The notes under the pieces were generated by a model. It did no database searches, was not told the DNA's origin, and saw only the letters and a list, made by a program, of their open reading frames with translations. A program made the translations under genes and the position numbers. Below are positions 10,400 through 25,256 of a DNA stretch of 64,000 bases, piece after piece (position 1 is the first letter of the stretch; the number at the start of each line of letters is the position of its first letter). This DNA is from Flammula alnicola (taxonomy: Eukaryota > Basidiomycota > Agaricomycetes > Agaricales > Strophariaceae). The stretch covers positions 62,001-126,000 of the forward strand of contig JADNRV010000042.1 in NCBI GenBank assembly GCA_015499995.1, in the 5' to 3' direction.

Positions 10400-11533
10400 G
10401 CGCTTTTCGGGTGGAAGAAGATGAAGAAGATGGGTTGGGCGTCGATGAGTATGATGGTTGGTTTGAGAGTAATGATAGCCGCCCGACCATTGGAATAGAA
10501 AAGAAACTACATCACAGTCTTGGTGAAATAGTGTTCCTCCACATCGGCATGTCTGCTGGAGCTGCTCCTCCAGGAGCTCTGTTTTCACTTTGGGACGAGT
10601 AACAATTTGGCATATAGGGTCATCGCACTCAATGACACCTAAACAGACTCTTCGTGTTTTGAGTCCATTTTCCCACTCTGTGGCTTGAGTGTTTTTGTTA
10701 CTCGGGTATCCTCCATTTGCCCGGACTGCCCAATGAACACGGAGTCTTGCAGTTTGTTGAAACTCCAGTTTTGTGAAGTCGCGTTCAATCGGACCATCCG
10801 GCCACCCATCCCATGATTCAATCCCAACAAAATTCGTCTTATTTGGTACTATAATTGACGGTTCCAGTAATGACTTTGAATCAGCAGAAGGTACTGGAAT
10901 ATAGCGACCATCGGAGGTAAGCACGCAAAGAATGGGTTTCTGCGGTTGATTTGGGGCGGCCAATTCTGCCTTTGGTGCTATAAACAGTAGAAATCAATCA
11001 GAGTCGGACTCACATAGATTTTAGAATAATGAATGACACACCAATATAATCTGCAACCTTTTTCTCTTCCTTTTCCTCGGCCTTTGGTCCTTCGATATAG
11101 CGCACAAGGTGACCTAACACCCATTTAGTGAATAATCATTGAAAGCCTGACAATGAGTCGAAATACACTTACCTGTAGCATTGTACACAGGAATATACCT
11201 CGCAGAGTCTACAGATGGCTCGATTAACTGTCCGGACATAACACCAGAATGTTCATCTGGAATAAAGTAGTGATAAACATGTTTAACGAAGTCCTAGATA
11301 CACAAAGGGAGTTAGGAGCATCAAGAAGATAGCATAATCCTATAATCACTTGCCTTTAGACCCATTTTATCATCCAACAAAGTTTCTTGAGGTTGAGAGG
11401 TGTTGACACTATTAAGGTAGCGGTGAAAGAGTTGCAGACTCAGATGGTGGCGCACAGAAAATTTAAATATGGACACGGATACACACTCACCCTCGATCAT
11501 GATCACTTTCCAAATGGAATCAAAAGTGTGCAT
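10400..11533 (-). pseudogene. 5' part of a large transposase with GCM-like zinc domain
   Basis: Minus-strand exons can be chained: one ending near 11350, then 11300-11170 (DFVKHVYHYFIPDEHSGVMS..), then about 11110-11041 (HLVRYIEGPKAEEKEEKKVADYIG), then 10980-10400. Each break has GT..AG ends. The last exon carries WAVRANGGYP, RRVCLGVIECDDPIC, QQTCRCGGTLFHQDC and a WSGGYHYSQTNHHTHRRPTH stretch. This Cys/His spacing resembles GCM/WRKY-type zinc folds found at the N-terminus of large basidiomycete transposases. The frame stops where the CACTA end begins, so the protein is truncated before its catalytic core. The matching strand and order suggest it once joined the transposase-USP fragment at 3709-2162. 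The GCM assignment is by pattern only. Confidence 0.55.
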
Positions 11534-11619
11534 TGAATCACGAAGGTTCCGGGAGATTCTTACACCTAGAGCGTACTAGTATATCCCAGAAAATATAACA
11601 TAAATGTAGGATACCACAA

Positions 11620-12010
11620 GTGTGGCCAAATATGCAAGTGAGTGGAGTCTCCGCGGGACGAGGGAAGTGCGTGCAAGTAAGTGTCGATCAAATATGCGTA
11701 AGTGTAAAGTCCACTGATGTCCGAACAAGTGCGTGTTATGTGAGTGCAAGTGAGTGTGGCCAAAGTGCAAGTGCGTGCAAGTGCGTGAAAGTGAGTGCAT
11801 GTTAGCGCGAGTGCGTGCAAGTGAGTGTGAGTGAGTGTGAGTGCGTGCAAGTGAGTGTGTGAGTGCGTGCAAGTATGGGCAAGTGCGTGTGAGTGAGTGA
11901 AGGTCAGTGAGGGTGCGTGAGGGTGAGTGGCTCAGGTGAGTGCAGAGTGAGTGCAGATGTAAGTGTCGCATACTGTTGTGAGTGCGTGTGCAAGCGCCCG
12001 TTGAGCGCCT
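11620..12010. repeat. GTGAGTGC/GTGCGTGCAA minisatellite
   Basis: About 390 bp are built from imperfect 4-10 nt units of the GTGAGTG, GTGCGTGCAAGT type, all with the G-rich strand on plus. The long frames seen through it are translation of the repeat, not genes. Confidence 0.85.
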
Positions 12011-13019
12011 ACGGATCACGTGTAAGTGCGCCCGACTTTCGTGTCATGCTAATTCATGTCATAACTTTGCACCAATTTCATTTTTTGTAATTTCCCTGGA
12101 ATATACAATACATTAAGACATTATCTATCTAATTCCTAATGCTATTGGTAGATGTAGAAGAGTGTAATTTTTGTACGAAGTCGGTCATTTCCACAGGAAT
12201 GCACCTGGTCACACATGTTCCCACGGCACCTGGCACACAAAAACCTCGCGCAAAAACGGCAACATGCACCCTCCCTCTTAACAATTAGCTAGAATAAATT
12301 CTATAGGTGTTACATTAAACATAAAAATTATTTGTAAGTACTCTAAATTCTTTTGGCGGCTTGATAGAGGCAATCTGCTTGGCTCAGTGTTCTCATAGGT
12401 CACTCACACTATCAAAGATGTAAGTCCGAATAAAATAAGGTAATTGACTAATAAATAATGAATATAAATGCAGATATATGATGTCGTTCTGCGGCGTAGT
12501 GAGCAATGGCACGCCTTTAGCGTAGCGTTGAGTTTGTCGATGCGCACAATGCCGAGGTTCCCACGTCAGGTTCGTGGGAATTAATGTTCCTGTGCAATAA
12601 GGAGAAACGGTGAGAGTACGTATATCATTTGAGAAGGGAAGGGATATATCAAAGAGTGTTTCCAGGTGTTTTGGAGTAGATAAAATGTTTGTACGACTTG
12701 TGGTAATCTAAACGACCGTCCGGTGGATGTGCAAGCGGCATCACCGGCATCACGTGTGAATTTGGACTTCGTGCTGTTTCCACGAGCGCGTTATCCATCT
12801 CCTCCACACAGTGCCCTGCCCAAAGCCACTCGTGCACTACTAGCAAAAGCTTGCATCAATTGTCCCAAAAGGTGGCTAATATTGCATTGCCTTAGGTAAA
12901 ATATGGTCTACATATTGCTACTTCGTACAAGCGTGCATAATTCACTGATTATCACCTGACATGCAACACCTCAGCACTCAGCGCTCAGCCCGCACTCTAT
13001 ACAAGTGTGCGGTCTTACC
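12011..13019. other. AT-richer spacer between two GTGAGTG repeats, no gene
   Basis: No frame longer than about 65 codons and no recognisable product. The left flank (ACGTGTAAGTGCGCCC) and right flank (CTGTAAGTGATAGTAAGTG) both carry GTAAGTG words. Confidence 0.4.
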
Positions 13020-13145
13020 TGTAAGTGATAGTAAGTGAGTGCATCTGAGTGAGTGAGGTGAGTGCCGAAGTGATCGAGGTGCGTGAGAGTGAGTGTAAGT
13101 GAGTGTAAGTGAGTGCACGCACTCGCACTCACCTCACTCACCGCA
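13020..13145. repeat. second GTGAGTG repeat ending in an inverted CACTCAC run
   Basis: The plus strand reads GTAAGTGAGTG repeats to about 13114. It then switches to CACGCACTCGCACTCACC, the reverse complement, so the tract closes in a potential hairpin. Confidence 0.7.
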
Positions 13146-14029
13146 CACTGCCTTTTCTCCTTGCCCGTTCAACACCTGTTCACCACGCGTCCTGGAACGT
13201 ATCAGGAACTTCAGCCGATTTCGGACAATACACCTAAGGACACTACTGGGTACTTTGAGAAGTTAGGACGGGCACCTTTGTACCAGCGTTCGACTTGTAT
13301 TGTCAGTCTGTATTCTCGAAGCTTCTACAAGGTCCATGGATGATGTTCTTACAGGAGATGATTTTAGGGATATCATTTCTGTCGAATTGCTTACTTTTCG
13401 TCTGTGGGGTAATTGGGTACGAGATCTCGAGCGAGAGAGATTCAAGCCAGGAGACTAAGAATAGTGAAGGGAATCGTACGTTGAGGGCGCGAGGCGCGCT
13501 CGTCGTGTGTAAGAATCATGTGACGTGCCAGTTTCTCAAAACATTCCAGCATCACCTGCAATCAGTGCAATGTACATAGTAGCTTTGCTCTTGCTCCTTC
13601 AAAGCTTCAAGTTGCTTCAACCATGTCTCAAGTGTACCTCACAACTTGCTTTACATTGAAATCCCCATGAAATCTCTCAACGGACTTCACGCTGCCAACT
13701 GGGAGATCTACCGCTAGCTCCCAAAATAACAGATACCGACATTTGTGGGAGGCGTGAACCGCTGCCGACCGGACGTATAGGATTCCAAACTTCTCCCTGA
13801 TTTTCCAGCGTTTCTTGATATCCAGGTGCCGATACCTTGCCGATATCCCACACTCCTTCACTGAGCACCTCAGGTATCCGTGGATCCCGGCGAGAGCATA
13901 GTACTGACCTAGGTAGAACCAGAAGTGTCATCCTTTGATAAAAGGGGTTTTGAAGCAGTTCTGAAGCTTAAATACCAGAATTTCTGGCCTCGGTTCGACC
14001 GCATACTGCATCCCTAGGTCCTCACGAAC
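13146..14029. other. intergenic; possible short gene fragment at 13336-13458
   Basis: One 40-codon plus-strand frame (MDDVLTGDDFRDIISVELLT.. ending at a TAA at 13456-13458) has protein-like composition with an FRLWGNWVRDLERERF segment, but no family was recognised and no exon partner fits. The 300 bp before 14030 would hold the promoter of the first monooxygenase gene. No clear TATA box was seen. Confidence 0.25.
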
Positions 14030-15820
14030 ATGACAACAAACGAAACCAAGAACTCTGAAAGACTCCGCATTGCTATTATGTACGCTCATTCCTTATCTAT
14101 CTGTCTCGAACCATTTTTGACTCTGAAATATACCTAGAGGCGCAGGCATAGGGGGCCTAACCCTATCATCCGCGCTAGGGATCCTGGATCGCGAACACAG
14201 TTTAGATGTGAACATCTACGAAGGCGCTGCACAAATATCAGAAATCGGGGCTGGTATTAATTTCTGGCCTCGAACGTGGAAGATCATGAAGGTTCTTGGT
14301 TTGGAGCAAAAACTTGTCCAGTGGCTTCCTCAGATCCCTGATGATTCTGAGCGTAAATTATTTTACTTACTTCTACGTTCTCAAATCAACTCTAACTTGT
14401 TACAAGGCACCGTCTTTCAGGTCCGGAAAAGCGACCAAGAAGAGGGCATTTACATTCGGGACATAAAGACCAAAGGTACGCGAAGCAAAATGGGCGTTCC
14501 GCTTGATCGCTTATTGACGAATAATGCAGGGGGCTCCGTGAGGTTTCATAGAGCTGATTTGCAGCAGACTCTTAGGAGCCAGATAAGCGGAACTTTACAC
14601 TTATCGCATCGTTTGATTTCTTTTGAGGAGACCGAGAAAGAAGTTCGTCTTTACTTTCTGAACGGAAAAATTGCAACCTGCGATCTCCTCATTGGAATGG
14701 ACGGAATCAAGTCTGTCGTGCGAAGGGGTTTCCTACAGAAGCAGGGCTTCTTGAAATCGCCTTCCCTGGATCCTGTGTGGTCGGGCAGCTTTGCTTATCG
14801 AGGACTTATTCCTACAGAGAAACTAGAGGGGCTATTTCCGGGGCATCGTGCTACCAGTATACCTATGCTGGTGAGAGCCATGTGATCTCTCTTTTTCCGC
14901 TGGTTAGGTGCTAAGGCCACTTTTTATTTATAGTACGTCGGGAAACTTAAGGTTTGCATATGTCTCACATTATGATTCAATCACTTATTTTCTCCAGCAC
15001 TTGATTGTTTACCCAGTGTCGCATGACAAGCTAGTCAACGTTGTTGCGTTCGTCACTGATCCATCTAAAAAGGGGACGCATCACGATGGCCCTACCACCA
15101 CCACTTGCGAGCAAGAAGAGGTGTTGGCTGCTTTCCGTGGCTGGGAAACGGAAGTCCGAGCACTGGTGCAGGTGCGTTAATGAACCATATTCTTGTGTTG
15201 GGTCGAAGGGGCGCCTACGTGTTATGTTTACAGTGTATAGAGCGACCGACTAAATGGGCGATACGAGCTCTGATACCGCTGGACCGGTATGCTTCTGGTC
15301 GAGTTATTCTTGCCGGAGATGCTGTAAGTACTCCTCGAGCATGCGTTTTGACCTTGAATGTGAGAGAGGCTCACGCAGATTTAGGCTCACGCAATGACAC
15401 CACACCAAGGGGCCGGAGCTGGTCAAGCGGTCGAGGTCTTTGCACGTGATCCATAATCGAGGCTCCCAATCTGACGATCTTGCTTCTTTACCCTTGCAGG
15501 ACGCTTACATCCTCGCCAGCTTACTCTGCCACAAGCTTAGCACCAAAGCCAACGTACCCAAGATTTCGGAGATATACAACAGCGTTCGTTGCCCCGAAGG
15601 TAACCGCGTTCTAGAAGGGTCAGAGATCTCTGGAATGCTTAGCCAGCTCGTGGCTCCAGGGTTCGAGGAAGTGCAGGAAGGAGATACAGAGGTACCTCTC
15701 GAGAAATTGCGTGACTTATACGAGGTCTTCAGCAGGCAATGGGATTGGGCATGGAAAGAGACAGCCGAGGACGATAGAAGAAGGGCGATAGAGATGCTAG
15801 AATCCTCAGAAGCGTTCTAA
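14030..15820 (+). CDS. FAD-dependent monooxygenase, salicylate-hydroxylase-like (copy 1)
   Basis: This gene probably encodes a cytosolic NAD(P)H- and FAD-dependent aromatic hydroxylase of the PHBH class; the substrate is unknown. The first exon, 14030-14079, joins at 14138 to make the dinucleotide-binding IIGAGIGGLTLSSALG. It is followed by DVNIYEGAAQISEIGAGINF. Mid-protein motifs are RADLQQTLRSQISG and CDLLIGMDGIKSVVRRG (the DG motif). Near the end, GRVILAGDAAHAMTPHQGAG is the second FAD (GD) motif, and EDAYILASLL follows. Introns fall after PDDSE, after KTKG, around a six-residue exon YVGKLK, and before CIERP, AHAM and DAYIL. Every splice restores the frame, so the gene looks intact. It ends MLESSEAF at 15818-15820. 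The same intron positions recur in the copies at 16651 and 25257, showing duplication. The start ATG gives a 17-residue lead before the Rossmann fold, as in the paralogs. Confidence 0.88.
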
Positions 15821-16650
15821 AACACGTTTCTGTCGTCTTTGAAGAGCGCTCAGCTCGCATGTGTTGCAGCATAAGTCCGTCTCGCATGTATATCCCTCAA
15901 TAACGTGTAAGGATCCCTGTAAGTAGCCCCAGCCTAAACACAATATTTAGATCTTGGTTTGAAAGCCGTCCCGTCTCCGGAATATACTATATGTGTTAGA
16001 ATAAGTAGAATAAAAGTGTATTGGAGTTTCATTTGATGATCAGCAATTTTCCCTCTAAAGCAATTCCTATCTTCGAGAATGAATGCTTTGAACTTGGACG
16101 AGCTCAAAGTATGGCGACATCCTGCTTAATTTATGAACCACTTAAATCCCGGATGTTTTAATTATTTATTGCTGCTATCGGGTCCAGATTCCAGATGGCA
16201 CTTGTATGATGATGTGCGCCAATCGCTTGGTTTTAATTGACGCGGGCAATAAATGGCACGTGACTTACGGATCAAGTTTTTATCCGTGACGAGACGATTC
16301 GTACCACTCTTCGTAACCATTCTCTCCAAATTCACAGCATTGGGCACAAATATGTTCTCCTTTCTGAGGCCTATCCAGCATAGAACCATTTCTCAACGAA
16401 TGCGACGCCAAACTTCTCACTCGGGAGTCGGCCCAAAGACGACGCCGCTGGAATATGTCCCACCGGGTCCCGTAACCCAGAAATAACAGAGATGGGGAAT
16501 GTGTGGCAGATGTGAACAAATAAAGCTTACCTGACTGGTTCCCTGTCTTGCTGATACTCCACCCTTCGTCAGTAAGCATCCTCAGCGATCTCTGGATTAC
16601 GACCAAGCCGAAGCTTAATTGCCCGTCATTCTGCCCTCTTTGCCACAAAC
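15821..16650. other. intergenic, no gene
   Basis: The stretch holds the 3' region of the first monooxygenase and the 5' region of the second. Short frames on both strands (up to 122 codons, minus strand at 16280-16648) match nothing recognised. Confidence 0.4.
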
Positions 16651-18487
16651 ATGGCAGCGGACGGAAACACGGACGAAAGACTGCGGGTTGCCATTGTGTG
16701 CGCTTATTCTTGATCTCTCTTCGTCATAATTTCTAACCGCGAATCAGAGGGGCAGGAATTGGAGGTTTGACCCTATCGTCTGCGCTGGGAAGTCTGGGGC
16801 ATGGCCGTAACTTGGACGTGGACATTTACGAGGGTGCTGCCTATATGTCAGAAATCGGGGCTGGCATCAACTTGTGGCCTCGGACATGGGAAATTCTGAA
16901 AAATCTTGGCTTGGAACAGCAACTTGTGCGGTTTCTTCCAGGGGTTCCTGACGACTCTCATCGTAAAATTGCTCACTTACTTGCACGGGCATAATCTAAT
17001 ATTTGAGCACACACAGGTCTGGTCTTTGTCATTCGGAAAAGCGACCAACGCGAAGGTTTTCACATTCAGGACATGATGACACCAGGTGCGCCAAGGGAAG
17101 TGTGCGTTCTATCCAACCATCCACTTACAAAAATATCAGGGGGGGCGATCAGATTACACAGAGCGGATTTACAGCACACTCTTATGAGTCGATTAAGTGG
17201 CCGCTTGCATTTGTCACGTCGCGTTATTTCCTTTGAGGAGACTGACCGAGAAGTCCACCTTCAGTTCCTAGACGGCACAACCGCAACATGCGATCTTCTA
17301 ATCGGCATGGATGGGATCAAGTCCGTCATAAGGCGGGGCTTTCTACAAAAGCAAGGTTTTTTGAAGTCGCCTTCTTTCGATCCTGTCTGGTCTGGGACTT
17401 TTGCATATCGCGGACTTGTCCCGTTTGAGAAGTTATCCGCTGTATTTCCAGGACATCGTGCCACCACTGCACCCATGATGGTGAGATTCGCTACCACTTT
17501 TATTATTCTTCGAAGCGATTCATTATGCCTTCGAATTTCAGTACGCCGGAAAACTTAAGGTTTGCATGTTTTCTGCTATAAGATTCATGGGCTCATCTTT
17601 TCCAGCATTTGATCACCTATCCACTTACCCACGACAAAGTAATAAACGTTGTCGTGCTCGTCACTGATCCGTCTAAGGAAGGCACGATTTTCGATGGAGA
17701 AGCTACGACTAACTGCAAGCAAGAAGAAGTGCTGGCTATTTTCAGTGGTTGGGAGGACCAGGTTCAAGCGCTGCTAAGCGTGCGTATTTTTATGTTTGCC
17801 AAAATGGAGGCTTACGTGCCATTTTTACAGTGTATAGAGCAACCGACTAAGTGGGCGATACGATCTCTGCAACCATTGGACCGGTATGCCTCTGGTCGAG
17901 TAATTCTTGGTGGAGATGCTGTAAGCTCCGTATATGCCTCTAACAAGAGTATGCCAGCGACTCATGTGAATTAGGCCCATGCAATGACCCCACATCAAGG
18001 GGCAGGGGCTGGCCAGGCGATCGAGGTTGTCTATTTTGTGTAGGGAAATTTTACGGAAGTCAGTAACACTGACCATTTGTCTACTTTATTCTTACAGGAC
18101 GCGTATATCCTCGCCAACTTGCTCAGCCACAAGCTATGCACAAAAGCACTTGTGCCCACGATTTCGGAGATCTATAACGTCATTCGCTGTCCTGAAGGCA
18201 ACCGCGTTCTTAACGAGGCGCGATATGCTGGCCAGCTCACCCAGCTTTTGGGTCCAGGCTTTGAAGAAGTCGTGGAAGGCGATACGGAGGTGCCCCTGCA
18301 GAAGCTGCGTGACCTGTTTGATCATTTTAGCCAACGGTGGGAATGGGTCTGGAAAGAATCAGCTGAAGACGACAGAAGGAGGGCGGTGGAGATGTTGGAG
18401 TCGTCAGAAGCATTTCAAAGTAAGTACATTCTCCCGGACTTTGAAGGACGCACGCTCGCTTACATGTCATTGAACAAGGTCATGTAA
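16651..18487 (+). CDS. FAD-dependent monooxygenase, salicylate-hydroxylase-like (copy 2)
   Basis: Second paralog of the aromatic-hydroxylase family, in tandem with the gene at 14030. Exon 1 (from the ATG at 16651) splices into VGAGIGGLTLSSALGSL, then DVDIYEGAAYMSEIGAGINL. Later motifs are HRADLQHTLMSRLSGR, CDLLIGMDGIKSVIRRG, GRVILGGDAAHAMTPHQGAG and EDAYILANLL. Introns occupy the same positions as in copy 1, including the one after PDDSH and the tiny YAGKLK exon. The C-terminus differs. Copy 1 stops at SSEAF, while here the frame reads on for 23 residues past SSEAFQS to a TAA at 18485-18487. A donor-like AAAGTAAGTACA at that point means the last residues could instead be spliced. No frameshift was found, so both copies look functional. 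The substrate cannot be inferred. Confidence 0.88.
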
Positions 18488-18805
18488 AGTGTGATACGAT
18501 CATTTCCGGAAAATTGTAAAGACAATGTGACCGTCCTCACCTCGTGGGGATCGCAAGATGTTGTCGCTTCCTTTCGCAATACACATTCTTCGTCGGATTC
18601 TGTCCTTCGTCCTCGACGACGAATACTTCATGCTGGCCGCTTACGGGCCGGATCGATCACCTGAACAACATATGCCATGCAAGTAACTCGCGTTCACGCC
18701 GCCCGGAGACAAGACGCGCACCGCCTCCGCATAAAAAAGAAAATGTTTTACGCCTCGTCTCTTGAGTAACTGATTCGCATTTCATTTTGGATAGTACTAT
18801 CCCAG
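18488..18805. other. intergenic between monooxygenase and GH1 genes
   Basis: About 320 bp with no supported gene. It presumably carries the GH1 promoter. No canonical TATA box was seen. Confidence 0.4.
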
Positions 18806-21575
<2,770 letters not shown>

Positions 21576-22303
21576 TTGAGTATTAGAGCCCGAGGACTCT
21601 CCGATTTTCTGCTGCTTATCTTGCATGACGAACAGAAGGCGGCCGCAAGTCACCTCCATATGTATTATCATCCTTTTGCGGATATGTAGTGCCTCCCCTC
21701 ACATCCAGACGTCTCCGCTTAAAACCCATGACGTTCACTCTTTGACACCCATTAGGACCGCTTATTGGGTTTTATCCCCTTCCTCGGACCTGCTCCAAAC
21801 GTTGGCCAAACTTTTGACCCATCCACTTTCATAGGCTATTCAGTCAGATTCAGTCTCTCGCCTTGCTCTCGTATCAACTATCTCTTCTTCACAAATTTCA
21901 CTATTTACATTGTATACGGGATCTGGACGACTTGCAGCGTCAATATCAGAATTTCCACCAACTTTGTACATATGTAGTTCAAATATTATGAAGGAACGCA
22001 ATTGCGAAAGACGTCCCTCAGGTCCGAGCTGCCGGTACCGGCTTCCGGCACACCTATATCCTTTGACCCGGACCGCCTAGTTGATGCGTCAGCTTGGCGT
22101 CGGCGATTTTTATTTGACTCATCTGCTTCAGGTTCGATTCCTCGTCGTCTATTGACGTATCGCCCGCCCTGATATAAGTATATGGCGCATACACCTCAGA
22201 ATCATCCCGCAGCAAGAGCAACTTTATCGGAGGCTATCTAAGGAGCTTAAAACGCAATCGTCAAGTGCTCAACGGAACGTAAGCCAATCGCGAAGCAAAC
22301 GAT
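21576..22303. promoter_or_regulatory. intergenic; TATA-like box upstream of the SDR gene
   Basis: No gene is supported. A TATAAG at 22173-22178 (context GATATAAGTATATGG) sits about 130 bp before the SDR start at 22304 and is a plausible core promoter element. Confidence 0.35.
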
Positions 22304-23558
22304 ATGTCTCAATCGTCAGGTCAAGATTCCTCCAGAGTCTGGTTGATTACAGGCGCGTGTGGAACTGTCTAATGATTGGAACGATCGAAATTCATGCAAT
22401 ATCATAACAGGAACTTCGTCAGGGTTTGGCAAGCGGCTTGCAACGATTGCGCTTGCTCGGGGCGATCGCGTCATAGCCACCGCCCGATCTTTGGAGAAAC
22501 TTGAGGGTTTCGTTTCAGGAATAAAACCAGAAGATCGTGGCCGATTGAAGACTGCACAGCTAGATGTTACAGAAGGCGAGGAAGAGATCAAGTCGAAGAT
22601 TGACTCTATGGCCACTTTTTGGGGGCACATCGACATCCTTGTGAATAATGCCGGTATGATTGGATTTTTATAATATTTAAATCGGGAAGACTGAGGAAGA
22701 TCGTGCAGGATATGGTCTTCCCGGCCTCATGGAGGAAGGAGGGTGCGTCTTGCTCAAAGATTCTCTACTAGAACGGGGGCTCATAGACTCATATATGTCT
22801 CAGGAGCAAATTGTTGCGTCGTCAATTCGAGACGAATGTCTTCGGCGTCATGGATGTGACCACTGCGACTCTTCCCCACTTAAGGGAAAGTAAAGATGCA
22901 TGTGTTGTGGTCGTTGGAAGCCGATCTGTGTGGACCGCCGAAGTTGCAGTGAGTAAAGTGCAAACATCTGTAAGAATTTACGTAGACATCTTAATTTACA
23001 GGGACTCGGTAAATTATTCTCTAGGATTAAAACTTTGAAAATTATTCATTATTGAAATAGGCCACTACGCAGCATCAAAAGCAGCAGTCCATGGTAAGCC
23101 CGCCGTTGAATTACTCGAATGACAGCCTGAGTTACCTCATCTTCTGTGTACATAAAGCTATGACAGAAGCTCTAATGACGGAACTCGCTCCTCTCAACAT
23201 CAAAGTCCTCCTCGTCCAACCAGGAGGTTTCCGCACAGAAGGTATCTACGCCCAGCCATACTTTACCGAGCACTCAATCCCTGCCAACGACCCCCTGCGA
23301 GCGGCTAGCATGGCTAGATTTGCGTCCGTGCCCGGTTCAGAAAAGGGCGATCCTGATAAGGCCGCCAAGGCTATCGTAGATGTAGTCAGAGGAGAAGGTG
23401 TGGCAAAAGGACGCCCATGGCCTGGGTATCTCATCCTAGGCGAAGATGCGGAAGTGAATGTGAAGAACAAGTGTGCGAAGGTCTTGAATGTACTCGATGA
23501 GTGGGTCGACGTCACTAGAGGCGTCAGCTTTGATGTCCCTCCGGTTCATTCGAAGTAG
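22304..23558 (+). CDS. short-chain dehydrogenase/reductase (classical SDR)
   Basis: The product is an NAD(P)-dependent oxidoreductase of the classical SDR fold, about 280 residues, probably cytosolic. Motifs in order are ITGTSSGFGKRLA (TGxxxGxG cofactor site), LDVTEGEEE, ILVNNAGYGLPG (NNAG), a Ser-bearing VVGSRSVW stretch, GHYAASKAAVHAMTEAL (YxxxK catalytic pair) and VLLVQPGGFRTEG. This order fits the group of fungal SDRs acting on small ketones and alcohols; the substrate is unknown. The first intron (22353-22410) must use a GC-AG border (ACAG|GCGCGT..AACAG) to give ITG-TSSG; all later introns are GT-AG. One exon, between about 23001 and 23007, is only seven bases long (GGACTCG). The stop is TAG at 23556-23558. 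No disabling change was found. Confidence 0.87.
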
Positions 23559-25256
23559 AATTTTTGCTTCGCTGTCTTAAACTTGACTGCATTTCTTAAT
23601 ACTAGAGGCCAAGATTGCCGTCACTACTTGTAGAAGAGAGTCCAAGAGACAAAACGTCTGGATATTTATTGTTGCTCGACTCGGAATGAAACACTTGTGT
23701 ATGGGCGGTGATTTGGGACCTGTAAGTGTCCATCTCTTGCATTGAAGCAGATGGATGCGCGGTTAACACATGACAATCGGCAGAAAGGTCTCTCCGTATA
23801 ATGCATCATTATACTTAACCACTGACAGGAAGATGTACATGTATGGTAACTTTAGAGACTGAGAATGGTTCCTAAATGCCATAAAGAGACAGTCACACGC
23901 AGAATTCACCCAATCACAGGCTATTTGTGTCTTCTCACTATTAGGGGAGTTCGCACTAGGGGTTACCAGGTCGGCGATATCTAGACAGACAGCGAATGGC
24001 CCTCTTTGACGACTTTAAGGACCTTGCAGCCTCTGAGCTCTGGGTCGAACAGAGTCGTTTCACTATAGCTGATGCACGCCTGGAAGAAACTCGTTGGTGA
24101 AGCCAATGCAAACCAATGAGGATTGTTTCGCCCAGCCTTTGGGCATCCTCTTCTGGTTACAGAGTAGGCGATAACAACGCGACTTTGGCAGGTCCGAAGA
24201 CGACCGCATGGGATGTTAAAAGTGGACGGGATATTGGAAAGTTGTAGTACTCCTCTGATGCGATGGATAATTCCTATGTATATGTGCGCCTTTATAATTT
24301 ATCTCGTTCCTGTGGAATATATTTTTGTGCGAAGAATTCTTCAATATCCAGTCATGACATTTCACGGATCACCTGGCTTTTTGTACATTCACCAATATCC
24401 TAGGCTAAGTGGCGTGTTTCAATATTCTGAAATCACACCACATCTCGGATAACCCTGTATTTAACATCTATCAGGTCCTTTAACGTTATAATGTCTTCCA
24501 AGTTCTATCCGAGGTTTGCTTGCATCGGATCAACCATAAGTTCGTGTTGGCATGACTAGGAACATTCGATAAGGGTATACGTACGCGATATTAGCATATA
24601 GGTAGGTAACGAATCATCTCTGACCCAAATTTAAACTAAGAAGCGCACCATGCTTGTGCTACCGGATGGCTCGGATCCTGCTGAACGTAATGTCCGTAGC
24701 CTAAGCGCTTAGCGCTATGCGCCTCCCGATTGGTTCTTTTGCCTTTAAAATTTAAATAATGCACCTAAATTTTTATACAGGTCGAAAATCATGTAGGTGA
24801 ATGTATTTAACTCTTGCCACGGATAGCTTTAGGGGCAAAAATAGACGCGCGTCAAGTGGGTAACATCACGTGCAAAGACCGCCTCGTCATGTGCCTTGCA
24901 ATTCCCGTCCCGGGTCCGAACCAAAAATAGTACGGGTTGCTACTAACCGTCGGATGCTACCTTCAGAAGCAGGCCTTCAAGTTTTGTGAACAGTTGGTGC
25001 TTTCGATGCTACAACCATTCAGTAAGCACTTCTAAATTTACGGAGTATGGTGACTGAGGTCGACGATAGGCACGGAGGCCGCTGACTAAACGACTTTCCC
25101 ATCGACCTTGGCAATTAGCAGGGAGTGCGCGTTGAATGGCAAACTATCACGAAATTAGAGGTTCCCCTGAAGCTTAAAAGTAACATACATTTTGCCTCAA
25201 TTGCCCCAACTCAACTGCACTGAAACACCCTCTCACTAGCTCAATCACATCTAAGC
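23559..25256. other. 1.7 kb intergenic stretch, no gene recognised
   Basis: Only short frames occur (longest 79 codons at 24213-24452, with a hydrophobic N-terminus but no splice partners). The stretch separates the SDR from the third monooxygenase and shows no repeat or terminal inverted repeat that I could see. Confidence 0.4.

Noticed and set aside
11566..12019. Minus-strand frames of 94-147 codons in the minisatellite
   Set aside because: They translate the GTGAGTG repeat; composition is Thr/His/Leu repeats only.
22080..22160. tRNA-like GGTTCGATTCC with an upstream A-box-like stretch
   Set aside because: The T-stem does not pair past two bases and no acceptor or anticodon arm can be formed; at most a decayed tRNA/SINE trace.
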